Origin: Acidobacteriota bacterium
Lineage (GTDB): Bacteria > Acidobacteriota > Terriglobia > Bryobacterales > UBA6623
Length of the DNA: 64,000 bases
Assembly: GCA_016125275.1 (NCBI GenBank)
Contig: WGMB01000010.1
Coordinates: forward strand, 124,001-188,000
Reading direction: 5' to 3'
The notes under the pieces were generated by a model, which ran no database searches, was not told where the DNA came from, and worked only from the letters and a program-made list of their open reading frames with translations. Positions 1 through 8,826 of the stretch are shown here, one piece after another; positions within the stretch are counted from its first letter, which is position 1, and every line of letters starts with the position of its first letter. Made by a program: the position numbers and the translations under genes.

Positions 1-681
1 TGGAACAACGACGCGGAGCTCTTCGACCTCTGCCGCCAAGAGCTCTTCACCGCCGTCGTCGGGGACGTCCTCGACAAGATCGGCTTTCAGCACCAGTTCC
101 TGCCGCCCGCAATCCGCCCCTTGCGGGCCGACATGGTCGTGGTCGGGCGCGCCATGACCGTGCTCGAAGCCGATTGCTTCACCGAGTCCCACGGCAGCCG
201 CAACCCGATCATGGACAAGCCGTTCGGCCTGATGCTCGAAGCCCTCGACGACCTGCAGACCGACGAGGTCTACGTCTGCGCCGGCGCCTCGCCGCGCTAC
301 GCGCTCTGGGGCGAGCTGATGAGCATTCGCGCGCAGAAGCTCGGCGCGGCCGGCGCGGTGATGGACGGCTATTCCCGCGACACCCACGGCATCCTCGAGC
401 TCGACTTCCCGACCTTCTCCTACGGCCCCTACGCCCAGGACCAAGGCCCCCGCGGCAAGGTCATCGACTTCCGCTGCCCGCTGCAGATCGCCGGCGTGCA
501 CGTTCGCCCCGGCGACATGGTCTTCGGTGACGTGGACGGCGTCCTGGTGATTCCGCGCGAAGCCGAAGAGGAGGCCCTGGAGCAGGCCCTCGAGAAGGCG
601 CGCGGCGAGAAGGCCGTGCGCAAGGCGATCGAGGCGGGCATGGGCGCCGCGGAGGCCTTCGCCAAGTTCGGGATCATGTAG
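1..681 (+). CDS. RraA-family protein (5' truncated by window edge)
   Basis: The open frame runs from base 1 with no start codon, so the N-terminus lies outside the window. The protein matches the RraA/HMG-aldolase family (formerly 'demethylmenaquinone methyltransferase-like'). Visible family features are VVGDVLDK near the N-terminus, a VVVGRAMTV strand, DGYSRDTHGI carrying the Arg-Asp pair, and GDVDGVLVIPRE near the C-terminus. Members are 4-hydroxy-4-methyl-2-oxoglutarate/oxaloacetate aldolases or RNase E regulators. In sugar-acid gene neighbourhoods, as here with a dehydrogenase and a FAH-family gene nearby, a catabolic aldolase or decarboxylase role is the better guess. The exact substrate cannot be read from sequence. 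Confidence 0.85.
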   Translation, partial: WNNDAELFDLCRQELFTAVVGDVLDKIGFQHQFLPPAIRPLRADMVVVGRAMTVLEADCFTESHGSRNPIMDKPFGLMLEALDDLQTDEVYVCAGASPRYALWGELMSIRAQKLGAAGAVMDGYSRDTHGILELDFPTFSYGPYAQDQGPRGKVIDFRCPLQIAGVHVRPGDMVFGDVDGVLVIPREAEEEALEQALEKARGEKAVRKAIEAGMGAAEAFAKFGIM

Positions 682-700
682 CGCCAAGGAACTTGCCCCT

Positions 701-706
701 TACAAT
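701..706 (+). promoter_or_regulatory. -10-like TACAAT before Uma2 gene
   Basis: TACAAT (5/6 to TATAAT) ends 7 bases before GTG 714. This spacing would place the transcription start at or next to the start codon. No convincing -35 hexamer is seen. Confidence 0.45.
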
Positions 707-713
707 CAAAACC

Positions 714-1271
714 GTGGCCGTCTCCACGACGATCTCAGTTGAGGACTTCGAGCGCCTCTCTCCGTCGGACGACCGGCGCCTAGAGCTCGTGAACGGGCGT
801 ATCGTGGAGTCGAGCTTCCCGCCGCCGATCCACAACCTCGTGGCGATGCACGTAGTGCGACTCCTAGGCGCCTTCGTCGATCTCCACCGCCTCGGTCTCG
901 TTCTCCCCGCCCGGACCGGCTACATCTTGTCGCGGCAGCCGGCCACCGTCCGAGGTCCCGACATCTCTTTCTTGTCCGCCCGCCGATTGGCGTCTGTCGA
1001 CCTACACCACAACATCGAAGGAGCCCCGGACTTGGCGGTGGAGGTCCTGAGTCCTTCCGATACCATTGCCGCGATGCGGACGAAACTTGAGCAGTACTTG
1101 GCGGCCGGAGCGACCGCCGTCTGGGTCTTGCACCCGAAGGCTCGGGAGGCCCAGGTCTTTGAGCCCGGCCCACGCCCTCGCCTCCTGATCGCGGAAGATA
1201 CTCTCGCTTGTCAGGAGCTGCTGCCGGGCTTTTCGCTTCGGGTGGCCGAGCTGTTTCCGGCCGCGCGTTAG
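714..1271 (+). CDS. Uma2-family (DUF820) endonuclease-like protein
   Basis: A 185-residue protein with the Uma2/DUF820 pattern of the PD-(D/E)XK superfamily: ELVNGRIVE near the N-terminus, GPDISFLS in the middle, APDLAVEVLSPSD, then a K..QYLAAGATAVWVL strand-helix-strand. The Asp of PDI, the Glu of VEVLSP and the following Lys form the expected nuclease core. Function in the family is poorly known. A TTG at 693 would add seven residues, but it has the AAGGA only two bases away; GTG 714 sits 7 bases after a TACAAT, so I prefer 714 as a probable leaderless start. The gene stands alone between an RraA-like gene and a convergent gene. Confidence 0.8.
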   Translation: MAVSTTISVEDFERLSPSDDRRLELVNGRIVESSFPPPIHNLVAMHVVRLLGAFVDLHRLGLVLPARTGYILSRQPATVRGPDISFLSARRLASVDLHHNIEGAPDLAVEVLSPSDTIAAMRTKLEQYLAAGATAVWVLHPKAREAQVFEPGPRPRLLIAEDTLACQELLPGFSLRVAELFPAAR

Positions 1272-1272
1272 G

Positions 1273-2130
1273 CTAGGCAGGACGCCCAGGGGTTCGCCGG
1301 CCAATCAGCGCCCCCAGCCAGCTGGCAAGCTGTTCCCTTAGGTCCGCAGGCGTCTTCCAGAATAGATGCGGGTAGTGCTGGGTGTCGAAGTGGCAATCGG
1401 CCTTATGATCCTCTCGGCAAGTAAAGACGACCGGGCGACCGAGCGCCATTGCATACCCCGCTTCGAAGTAGACTCCCTGGCTGTGATGGGTCACGTCCGC
1501 GACGACAAACTCGGCGAGGGCGATCTCGGCGAGGATCTTGTCCTCATAGGCAGGATTGAGTTCTGGCTTGAACGATATCGCGACGAAAACTCGCCCTGAC
1601 ACAATCTCCTGCTCCCCTGGGCGCTCAAGCTCCGCCCAGCCATCGAGCGTCATCGCGACACTCCCTTCCCTTTTGGGAGGCTCGCCCAAGAAAGGCGTAT
1701 AGGTAGTCCATCCCTTCGATTCCAGAAATCCCACAAAGACGTGCAACTCCTCTGGGGAAGTCGCCCCGATCGCAGGAAAATCGATATCCAGCTCGAGTTT
1801 CGCTTTGGAGCCGATTCCCTCGCAGCGGGAGGCCAATAGCTCCAGGAGCAGGCGTGCCTTTGTGGCAACCGGCAACGGCTGACGTTCGGTGAGGGGACCG
1901 ATCTGGCTTGAATCTAGCTGTAGCAGCCTGCCATGATCCGACGCTCGCCGCGTCGCCACACTGAGTCGACCTTGCCCCCCTTTATCCAGTCGGCCGGGCA
2001 AATTCCACGCAGTGCCGGTGATGCCGAAATCGCCACAGCGTCTGCATGAAATGCGAAACGCGTCACGACCGCCGTCCTTTTGGACAGTCGCAGCGAGGCT
2101 GCAGATCGGACACTTGGAGCCGCTACTCAT
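1273..2130 (-). CDS. Zinc-ribbon protein with nucleoside 2-deoxyribosyltransferase-like C-terminus (internally shortened)
   Basis: A 285-residue protein. Residues 7-32 form a zinc ribbon (CPIC ... CRRC). The middle (about 85-165) looks helical. The C-terminal part carries RVFVAISF, EFVVADVTHHSQGVYFEAGY, a TCRED strand and HFDTQHYPHLFW, the signature of nucleoside 2-deoxyribosyltransferase-like/TIR-related proteins in which VYFEAG contains the catalytic-type Glu. From memory of the family, about 30 residues normally separate the AYE and DKI..EI segments; here they are fused as NPAYEDKILAEI, so the first helix and second strand of the fold seem missing. Start ATG 2130 has AAAGGA just upstream. 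It may be an effector-like or sensor protein, or a decaying gene; no obvious partner is adjacent. Confidence 0.6.
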   Translation of the reverse strand: MSSGSKCPICSLAATVQKDGGRDAFRISCRRCGDFGITGTAWNLPGRLDKGGQGRLSVATRRASDHGRLLQLDSSQIGPLTERQPLPVATKARLLLELLASRCEGIGSKAKLELDIDFPAIGATSPEELHVFVGFLESKGWTTYTPFLGEPPKREGSVAMTLDGWAELERPGEQEIVSGRVFVAISFKPELNPAYEDKILAEIALAEFVVADVTHHSQGVYFEAGYAMALGRPVVFTCREDHKADCHFDTQHYPHLFWKTPADLREQLASWLGALIGRRTPGRPA

Positions 2131-2225
2131 CGTCCTTTGATCGTCGGGCAGCTTACCAGAGTACCCCCTCCCATGGGCCAGCGTCGCCGCCGAGCTCGCC
2201 CCTGAATCCGCACCAGGGGGTACGT

Positions 2226-2231
2226 TATACT
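2226..2231 (+). promoter_or_regulatory. -10-like TATACT before aldehyde dehydrogenase
   Basis: TATACT (5/6) ends 9 bases before ATG 2241. No Shine-Dalgarno sequence lies between it and the start, consistent with a leaderless or nearly leaderless mRNA. Confidence 0.5.
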
Positions 2232-2240
2232 CAACCCTCT

Positions 2241-3692
2241 ATGAGCGAAACCCCGAAGTTCCCCAACTACATCAATGGCGAGTGGGTCGCCGCCGAAAAG
2301 ACGTACGAAAACCGCAACCCGGCGGACACCAGCGATGTCGTCGGGATCTTCTCCAAGGCATCCGCGGCCGATGTGACCGCCGCCGCCAACGCCGCCCACG
2401 AGGCCTTCGCCGGTTGGGCCGGCCTGCCCGGACCGGCCCGCGGCAACTACCTGTTCAAGGTCGCCGACCTGCTCGAGAAGCAGCTCGACTCCCTGGCCCG
2501 CGAAATGACGCGCGAGGAAGGCAAGACCTTTCCCGAAGCCAAGGGCGAGACCATGCGCTCGATCAACATCTTCCGCTACTTCGGCGGCGAGGGCTCGCGC
2601 CAGGCCGGCGTGCTGGCCCCCTCCGAGCGGCCCCGCGTCTTCATGTGGGCCGAGCGTAAGGCCCTCGGCGTGGTCAGCCTCATCAACCCCTGGAACTTCC
2701 CCTCGGCCATCCCGGCTTGGAAGCTCGCCCCGGCGCTCATCTCCGGCAATACCGTTCTGCTCAAGCCCGCCTCGGCCGCCCCGCTATCGTCGTGGCGCAT
2801 CATCGAGGCCTGCCACAACGCCGGCATCCCCAAGGGCGTCGTTAACTTCCTCTCCGGCTCGGGCGGCGAGGTCGGCGACGCGATGGTCGACAACGAGCAC
2901 GTCAAGGCGGTTTCCTTCACCGGCTCCTGCGAGGTGGGCTACGCTCTCCACGAGCGCGCCTCCAAGCGCCGCATCCGCATCCAGCTCGAGATGGGCGGCA
3001 AGAACCCGACCATCGTGCTGGCTGACGCCGACATGGCCTCCGCCGTCGCCAACTCGCTCAACGCGGCCATGTTCTCCACCGGCCAGAAGTGCACCGCCAC
3101 CAGCCGCATCATCGTCGAGGAGTCCATCTACGACGAGTTCGCCGCCAAGTTCATCGCCGAAACCAAGAAGCTCAAGGTCGGCAACGGCCTCGCCGAGGGC
3201 GTCCACATCGGTCCCGCCATCGACAAGGGCCAGCTCGACGTCGACGCCAATTACTGCAAGATCGCCGAGGAAGAAGGCGCCACCATCGCCTGCGGCGGCA
3301 AGGTCCTCTCCGACGGCGACTACGCCAAGGGCTACTTCTTCGAGCCCACCGTCATCACCAACGTCACCAACGACATGCGGATCGCGCGCGAGGAAGTCTT
3401 CGGACCCGTCGCCGCCCTCATCAAGGCCAAGGACTTCGATGACGCCATGGCGATCGCCAACGACACCGAGTTCGGCCTCTCGGCCTCGGTCCAAACGCAG
3501 GACGTCGGCCGCGTGTTCGAGTTCATCAAGGGCATCCAGGCGGGTCTGGTGACCGTCAACCTGCCCAGCGCCGGCGTCGAGTACCAGTTGCCCTTCGGCG
3601 GAACCAAGGGCTCCAGCTTCGGTCCCAAGGAGCAAGGCCCCGCCGCGCTGGAATTCTACTCCGACTACAAAACGGTCTACCTGAAGTACTAG
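2241..3692 (+). CDS. Aldehyde dehydrogenase, probable alpha-ketoglutaric semialdehyde dehydrogenase
   Basis: A 483-residue NAD(P)+-dependent aldehyde dehydrogenase of normal family length, starting YINGEWVAA after a short lead. Catalytic elements are visible: LEMGGKNPTIV with the general-base Glu, and STGQKCTATSR with the nucleophile Cys. The C-terminal EEVFGPV and LPFGGTKGSSFGP segments are also typical. The overall pattern resembles 2,5-dioxopentanoate (alpha-ketoglutaric semialdehyde) dehydrogenases. The next gene is a FAH-family protein of the 2-keto-3-deoxypentonate dehydratase type, which makes exactly this aldehyde, so I infer that the pair converts 2-keto-3-deoxypentonate to 2-oxoglutarate. 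Other semialdehyde substrates remain possible. The frame is open further upstream, but ATG 2241 fits the conserved N-terminus and the TATACT. Confidence 0.85.
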   Translation: MSETPKFPNYINGEWVAAEKTYENRNPADTSDVVGIFSKASAADVTAAANAAHEAFAGWAGLPGPARGNYLFKVADLLEKQLDSLAREMTREEGKTFPEAKGETMRSINIFRYFGGEGSRQAGVLAPSERPRVFMWAERKALGVVSLINPWNFPSAIPAWKLAPALISGNTVLLKPASAAPLSSWRIIEACHNAGIPKGVVNFLSGSGGEVGDAMVDNEHVKAVSFTGSCEVGYALHERASKRRIRIQLEMGGKNPTIVLADADMASAVANSLNAAMFSTGQKCTATSRIIVEESIYDEFAAKFIAETKKLKVGNGLAEGVHIGPAIDKGQLDVDANYCKIAEEEGATIACGGKVLSDGDYAKGYFFEPTVITNVTNDMRIAREEVFGPVAALIKAKDFDDAMAIANDTEFGLSASVQTQDVGRVFEFIKGIQAGLVTVNLPSAGVEYQLPFGGTKGSSFGPKEQGPAALEFYSDYKTVYLKY

Positions 3693-3717
3693 AATCTCGG
3701 GAGCCGTGGACCCCGAA

Positions 3718-3751
3718 CCGTGAACCGCTCGTTCGCGGCGGCGGTTCACGG
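3718..3751. repeat. GTGAACC-type composite hairpin between two genes
   Basis: A perfect 11-bp inverted repeat (CCGTGAACCGC at 3718-3728, GCGGTTCACGG at 3741-3751) with a 12-base loop. Further GAACCG (3715-3720) and CGGTTC (3763-3768) words nest around it. No T-tract follows, so it may act as a processing or stability element rather than a terminator. It resembles the composite repeat at 41126-41183 in design but not in sequence. Confidence 0.6.
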
Positions 3752-3774
3752 CTCACGGTCTACGGTTCCCGATC

Positions 3775-4623
3775 ATGAAGCTCACCCAACTGCGCAACTC
3801 CGACGGCAGCCTCGTCGCCGCCATCGTCGAAGACGGCCGCTACCGCCTCATTCCCAATCAGACGACGGCCTCCCTGATCGTCCAGGCGGAAGCCTCCGGC
3901 AAGTCCCTGCCCCAAGTCGCCCAATCGCTGGCCTCCGACCAGGTCGTCGACGGCGAGCCGGCGATCCCGGTCCTGCCGGTCGAGGTCTGGGCCTGCGGCT
4001 GCACCTACGCGCCCTCGGCCGAGTTCCGTGACGGCGAAACCGGCACGCGCGAGGGGATGTACGCCTACGTGCACAACCTCGAGCACCGCCCCGAGCTCTT
4101 CGAGAAGGGCGGCTCTCGCGTCTGCGTCGGCCCGGGCGAAGGCATCGGCATTCGCAAGGACTCCAAGTTCACCGCCCCGGAACCCGAGATGACCCTCATC
4201 GTGGACGGCTCCGGAACCATCCACGGCGTCACCCTCGGCAACGACGTCTCGGCCTGGGACATCGAGCGGGAGAACGCGCTCTACCTGCCCCAGTCCAAGA
4301 TCTTCGACCGTTGCTGCGCCCTGGGCCCCTATCTCGTCACCATGGATGAGATCGCCGACCCCTATGACCTGCTGATGACCTGTACGGTCACCCGCGGCGA
4401 CCGCACCACGTTCTCCGGCTCCTGCTCCACGGCCAAGCTCCGTCGCAAGCTCGAGGATCTCGTCGGCTACCTGCTGCGGTCCAACACCGTGCCCACGCCC
4501 GTCGCTCTCATGACCGGCACCGGCATCATCGTCACCGAAGACGCCGCCCTCCAGCCCGGCGACGTCACCACCATCGAGATTCCCCAGCTCGGCCGCCTCA
4601 GCAACCCGGCCGTCCACGTCTGA
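3775..4623 (+). CDS. FAH-family protein, probable 2-keto-3-deoxypentonate dehydratase
   Basis: A 282-residue fumarylacetoacetate-hydrolase-fold protein. The core begins near residue 80: the segments HRPELFEKGG, IRKDSKF, PEPEMTLIVD, TLGNDVSAWDIE and ENALYLPQSKIFDRCCALGP fit the 2-dehydro-3-deoxy-D-arabinonate dehydratase subgroup, with acidic metal ligands in PEPE and GNDVS. The N-terminal ~70 residues form the small extra domain of that subgroup. The preceding gene encodes an aldehyde dehydrogenase that would oxidise the product, alpha-ketoglutaric semialdehyde. The start ATG 3775 follows the hairpin at 3718-3751. An acylpyruvate hydrolase function is the main alternative. Confidence 0.8.
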   Translation: MKLTQLRNSDGSLVAAIVEDGRYRLIPNQTTASLIVQAEASGKSLPQVAQSLASDQVVDGEPAIPVLPVEVWACGCTYAPSAEFRDGETGTREGMYAYVHNLEHRPELFEKGGSRVCVGPGEGIGIRKDSKFTAPEPEMTLIVDGSGTIHGVTLGNDVSAWDIERENALYLPQSKIFDRCCALGPYLVTMDEIADPYDLLMTCTVTRGDRTTFSGSCSTAKLRRKLEDLVGYLLRSNTVPTPVALMTGTGIIVTEDAALQPGDVTTIEIPQLGRLSNPAVHV

Positions 4624-4637
4624 GCCGCCGGAGCCCC

Positions 4638-4952
4638 ATGAGCTACTCCCACGCGAGCTCCGAACCCATCGCCGAAGCCGAGGCTTGGCCTGTCGGCGCG
4701 GAGGAAGAAGACGACCTCCGCGAGCCCCGGCTCCTGCAGCTCTATCTCGACTCCGACGCCCGCTATCGCTGGTACGAGGAGGACGAGGCCAGCGAATTCG
4801 CCTCCCGGAACCTGCTCGAGGCCATCGAAGCCGCCGAGGACGCCTGGGACGGCTTCCAGCTCGTGGAGTTCCGCGGAACCGCCGTCGATCCCGCCACGAC
4901 CATACCCGACGCCTACGCCGTCGACGAGCTCGAAACGCTCGACGAGTCCTGA
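4638..4952 (+). CDS. Small acidic hypothetical protein
   Basis: A 104-residue, strongly acidic protein with no family I recognise. It has no signal peptide or membrane segment. Its central part (LLQLYLDSDARYRWYEEDEASEF would exceed a short motif, key residues Y, W and an Asp/Glu run at about 35-55) is predicted helical, and the C-terminus is rich in Asp and Glu. ATG 4638 lies 14 bases after the FAH-family stop, so the gene is probably the last of the dehydrogenase/FAH transcript. Codon use matches its neighbours. A strong hairpin follows directly. Confidence 0.6.
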   Translation: MSYSHASSEPIAEAEAWPVGAEEEDDLREPRLLQLYLDSDARYRWYEEDEASEFASRNLLEAIEAAEDAWDGFQLVEFRGTAVDPATTIPDAYAVDELETLDES

Positions 4953-4957
4953 AAGCA

Positions 4958-4990
4958 AGAGGCCGCCGGCGCGAATCGCTGGCGGCCTCT
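4958..4990. terminator. Bidirectional terminator hairpin between convergent genes
   Basis: A perfect 10-bp stem (AGAGGCCGCC at 4958-4967, GGCGGCCTCT at 4981-4990) with a 13-base loop, followed by a pyrimidine tract (TCCCTTCCCT). It lies between a plus-strand gene ending at 4952 and a minus-strand gene ending at 5015, so it can serve both. Confidence 0.7.
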
Positions 4991-5014
4991 TCCCTTCCCT
5001 CGCTGTTCTCCGCT

Positions 5015-8000
5015 CTACGGCGCCGCCGCCACCGGCAGCGTCACCTGCTGGCTGTCCGCGCCGCCCATCGTAAGCACCAACACGTGGTCGCCGGCGCTGG
5101 TCCCTTGCGCCACCACGAAGTTGATCTGATTCGCCGTGATCAGCCCCGGGGCGTAGAAGCTGCCCAGGTTCTGCTGCTCCACGCCGTCCAGCTTCACCGT
5201 CGCGCCCGCGGTGGTGTACGGCAGCGGGCTGCTCGGCCCCGGCGTGTTCGTCGCAACGGACGGGCTCAGCGGTCCGCCGCCGGTAAAGTACATCTGCACC
5301 ACCTCGCCCGGAACCGGCCGGTTCGTCGGAGTGATCACCGAATAATCCTGGCGAAGGGCCGCGGCGATGCGTTGGCCGCCCACCGTGATCTCGAACACGC
5401 CCGGTTGCACCGAGTTGATCGGGACGTTCTGTATCACCGCCTTCTTGCCGTTGTTGTCGATCTCCACCGTCGCAGCCCCGTTGGCCGTTCCGAACGGCAC
5501 CTGCAGGTTGATCTGCTGGCGGCTCACGAAGATCAGCGGAGCCGGCGTCCCGTTGACGCTCACCTTCACGCCGGCCAGATCCGTCGGGAACGGCGCCACG
5601 GACGCCGCCACAGGGTCGGCGCTATCCGCCAGCAGGTCGCCGAAGATCGAGCCCGCCCCGCCCGGCGTCCAGCCGGATGCGAAGCTCGCCCCATTCACGA
5701 AGCCCGCCGCGGTCGCTTGCGGATTCTGCGACCCGCCGTTGAGTGCAAACACCACCGTCTGGCCGACCGCGATGGCGCGCACCTGCACCAACGGGCCGGC
5801 GCCCTGCTCCACGCCTTCCTGCTCGAGCCCGGCCCCGGTCACGCGCACCCGTGCGTAGGAGATCCCTACGTTGTCGGTCGACGACGTGCTGCCGGTAATC
5901 TGGCCCGGCCCGCTCACGACCTCCCACTGCACCGGTACGCCGCCCACGCCGAAGCCGGTGGTGCCCAGCGCCTGCACCACCAGCGGCTGCGGCGTCGCCT
6001 GGCCCACCGGCACGGCCTGCGCGTCTCCGGACCGCAAGCGCAGCTCGGTCGCGGGCAGATTCACGGCCAGGTCAAACGTGGCGGACACGTCGCCCGACTG
6101 CACCACCACCTCCAGCGGCCCGCCGTAGTTGCCCAGCGTGGCCAGCGCGGAGACCCTTCCGGAGCCGTCGCTGATGTTGATGATGTTGCGCAGGCTCGCA
6201 GCGTACGGCGGCCGCACGCTGTAGCTCACCTGCTGCCCGCTGATCGCCTTGTCGCAGGCGTCCGAAGCCACCGCTACCAGGGCGTTGGCATTCAGCGGCT
6301 GGCCCGGCGCGCCGCTCTGGTTGTCGCCCCGAATCTTCGTCAGTTTGGCGAACGGCCCCGGTTCCACGGTCACGTCGAAGTCCGCTAACTGCTCGCCGGC
6401 CCGCAATCCCACGTTCACAGCGAACGACAACAGGCTGCAGCCCAGCACAACCGTCGTCTCCGCCTCTCCTTGCGAGTCGGTCTCAACCACCGCCGGCTTG
6501 AACGTGATGGGCCCGTCGGACGAAAAATAGACCGTCTCCCCAGGCACGGCCATCCCGCCGATGCCGCTCACCGCGCGCACCTTCAAGAATCCGATCAGCT
6601 CCACCCCGGGAGGTCCGCTGGTAAACTCCGGCGAGACCAGCTCGATCGTGGAAGCGTTGCCGGCCACGAACTGCGCGATGTTGATGGTGAACGGCTTCGG
6701 CAGAGTCACGCCGAAGTCCGACACCTGAATCGTCGCCTTCGCCGTCTGGCCAAAGATCGACCCGGCCTTGCAGTTGATCACCGCGTGGCCCTCGTTGTTG
6801 GTGATCGCGTTGGTCGGGCAGGTGATCAGCACCGGCTGCGACTGCGGGCTGGTCGAAATGTTCAGCGTCGTCTTCGCCCGCGGCGCTCCGTCGCGGTAGC
6901 TCACCACCTCCACCGAGAACGGCTGGCCTTGCCCCACCGTCTGGTTGTCGCCCGCCACCTTGCTCAAGCCCGTCGGGCGAACCGCCGTCGGGTCGATCGA
7001 CACCGCGAACCTCACGTTGTTCCCCAACGGATCGGTGAAGTCGATCTCGAGCGTCGTCCGCACCAGCAGATCGGCGGCCGTGCAAGTCATCGTCGCCATA
7101 CCGTCCGCGCCTGTTGTCACCGTCCGCGGACAATCGGCCAAACGGTTGTTCGGGTTCGGGTCATCCGGCGTGAGCGTCACCGTCAGCGGCACGTTCGCCG
7201 CCGGCAGCCGGTTGCGGCTGGCCTGCACCGTCACGCTGAACTGGTCGCCCGTGGGCACGCTCGCCCCGTCGCCGTCGATCTTCGCCAACCCCTCGAACGA
7301 CGTCGGCACGACGGCCGACAAGCTGAAAATCGGCGCCGTCCGGCCCGCCGCATCGCTGATCGTCACCTGGATCGCCCGCGCGCTCGTCACGGCTCCCAAG
7401 GTGCAGTCCAACGTGGCTTGCCCGTCCGAGCCCGTCACGCCCGGCAGGCAGCTCACCGTCGGCGAAGTCGGGAACACGTTGCTCACGAACACCGGGATGT
7501 TCGACTGCCCGGCGTCGCCGTCCGCAGCCTTCACCACGATCTGGAACCGCGTCTCGCCCGCAATCACTTGGTTGTTCGGCGTCACCAGCGTCAACGAGCC
7601 GACCTGCCGCACCACCGGATCGACCAGCGCCAGCGCCGTCGCCTCGTCGGTCAAAGCGGCCGTATAGACCTCCGCGCCCGTCTCGGTGTCGGTCGCCCGC
7701 AGCTCCTGGCCGCCGGCCGCGTACAGCGCCGCGCCGTCGCGGCTCACCGCCCAAAGCCCCGCCGCGTCGGCGCCGGCGATCGCTCGCACTGCCTCGCCCT
7801 GGTTCAGACGGCCGGTCTCGAGCGTCCCTTCGCGGTACAGAAAGTAGCGGCCGGAATCCGTCACCGCCAAGCCCGTCTGCGGCGTCGCGCCCGGAACGCC
7901 CTGCAGCGCACGCCCGGGCGAGCTCGCCCCCTGCGTCGACGCGCTCACCAGCCACGGATTGGCCCCGGCCAGGGACCGCAACGCCGCCCCGGACTCTACT

Positions 8001-8668
8001 TGAAAGGCCTCCGTGTCAAACACTTCCGGGTCATACAAGCCCTGTTCGGCCACGCTCAGCGCGCGGGCCCCGTTGGGCGACAACGCCCAGGCCTCCATGC
8101 GGGCCGGCATGGTCAGGATGCGGGGGCTCAGCGCCGCGGTCCCCAGGTCGATGGCCCGCGCCACGGCCGCGGCGGCTCCAAAGACGTACGCCGTCCGCCC
8201 ATCCCGCGAGAACGCGACGCCCGCCACCGGAAAGCCCGGCTCCAGCACGGACAACACCCGGTCCTGCGTGGTGTCGATCACCGTCACGCTCTGCCGGCCG
8301 GCAGCCACCAGGCGGGTTCCGTCCGGCGACAACGCCGCTGCGCCCGGCGCCGCCGGAATCAGCGACGAAAAAGCAATCGCCCCGACGCGCTCGTAGCGCC
8401 CATTGAAGATCGTGGCCTCCGACGGGCTCACCACGTAGATTTTCGACACGCCTTGCGAGTCGCCTTGACCCGGCAAAGCCACGGCCTGGAAGGCGCCGCC
8501 CGGCGCCGTCAGCGTGGTGATCAAGCTTCCATCCGCGGGATTACGGACCTCGATCGAACCCCGGTCGCCGTAGAACACGAACAGGCGACCCGAAGCGGCG
8601 GACGCGGCGGAAGCCACGGAACTGGCTACAAGAAGAGCTGGGAGGAGGAAACGAAGACAGGAGAACAT
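5015..8668 (-). CDS. Giant exported propeller/Ig-like protein with TIGR03437-type C-terminus
   Basis: A 1217-residue protein from ATG 8668, where a signal peptide begins (MFSCLRFLLPALLVASSV). The first ~350 residues show propeller-like repeats (SPDGTRLV, SRDGRTAYVF, SPNGARALS, SRDGAALYAAGG). Then come several Ig-like domains with recurring GDNQ and 'ADGMATMTC/SDGQATLDC'-type words, resembling Big_1-like folds. From about residue 975 the C-terminus matches the TIGR03437 domain common in Solibacter: AGFVNGASFASG, GVKVSVNGTPAPLIFVS, QQINLQVPFGT, PGVFEI, and a final GGGPLSPS segment. It is probably cell-surface or secreted; the ligand is unknown. An upstream in-frame start exists (8740), but it would put 24 basic residues before the signal peptide. 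Confidence 0.8.
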   Translation of the reverse strand: MFSCLRFLLPALLVASSVASAASAASGRLFVFYGDRGSIEVRNPADGSLITTLTAPGGAFQAVALPGQGDSQGVSKIYVVSPSEATIFNGRYERVGAIAFSSLIPAAPGAAALSPDGTRLVAAGRQSVTVIDTTQDRVLSVLEPGFPVAGVAFSRDGRTAYVFGAAAAVARAIDLGTAALSPRILTMPARMEAWALSPNGARALSVAEQGLYDPEVFDTEAFQVESGAALRSLAGANPWLVSASTQGASSPGRALQGVPGATPQTGLAVTDSGRYFLYREGTLETGRLNQGEAVRAIAGADAAGLWAVSRDGAALYAAGGQELRATDTETGAEVYTAALTDEATALALVDPVVRQVGSLTLVTPNNQVIAGETRFQIVVKAADGDAGQSNIPVFVSNVFPTSPTVSCLPGVTGSDGQATLDCTLGAVTSARAIQVTISDAAGRTAPIFSLSAVVPTSFEGLAKIDGDGASVPTGDQFSVTVQASRNRLPAANVPLTVTLTPDDPNPNNRLADCPRTVTTGADGMATMTCTAADLLVRTTLEIDFTDPLGNNVRFAVSIDPTAVRPTGLSKVAGDNQTVGQGQPFSVEVVSYRDGAPRAKTTLNISTSPQSQPVLITCPTNAITNNEGHAVINCKAGSIFGQTAKATIQVSDFGVTLPKPFTINIAQFVAGNASTIELVSPEFTSGPPGVELIGFLKVRAVSGIGGMAVPGETVYFSSDGPITFKPAVVETDSQGEAETTVVLGCSLLSFAVNVGLRAGEQLADFDVTVEPGPFAKLTKIRGDNQSGAPGQPLNANALVAVASDACDKAISGQQVSYSVRPPYAASLRNIINISDGSGRVSALATLGNYGGPLEVVVQSGDVSATFDLAVNLPATELRLRSGDAQAVPVGQATPQPLVVQALGTTGFGVGGVPVQWEVVSGPGQITGSTSSTDNVGISYARVRVTGAGLEQEGVEQGAGPLVQVRAIAVGQTVVFALNGGSQNPQATAAGFVNGASFASGWTPGGAGSIFGDLLADSADPVAASVAPFPTDLAGVKVSVNGTPAPLIFVSRQQINLQVPFGTANGAATVEIDNNGKKAVIQNVPINSVQPGVFEITVGGQRIAAALRQDYSVITPTNRPVPGEVVQMYFTGGGPLSPSVATNTPGPSSPLPYTTAGATVKLDGVEQQNLGSFYAPGLITANQINFVVAQGTSAGDHVLVLTMGGADSQQVTLPVAAAP

Positions 8669-8826
8669 AGAGCGACTCGGCCTAACACAGAACGGGGCGC
8701 GCCGCCGCCATTGCGGCGTACCTCGATCGTAGCAGCGCACGCACCGAGGCTCAACGCACTCGAATTGTTGGGCTTACGAGTTGCAATCGGGAAACCGTTC
8801 CGCGCCGCGCCGCGAAACGGCCCATC

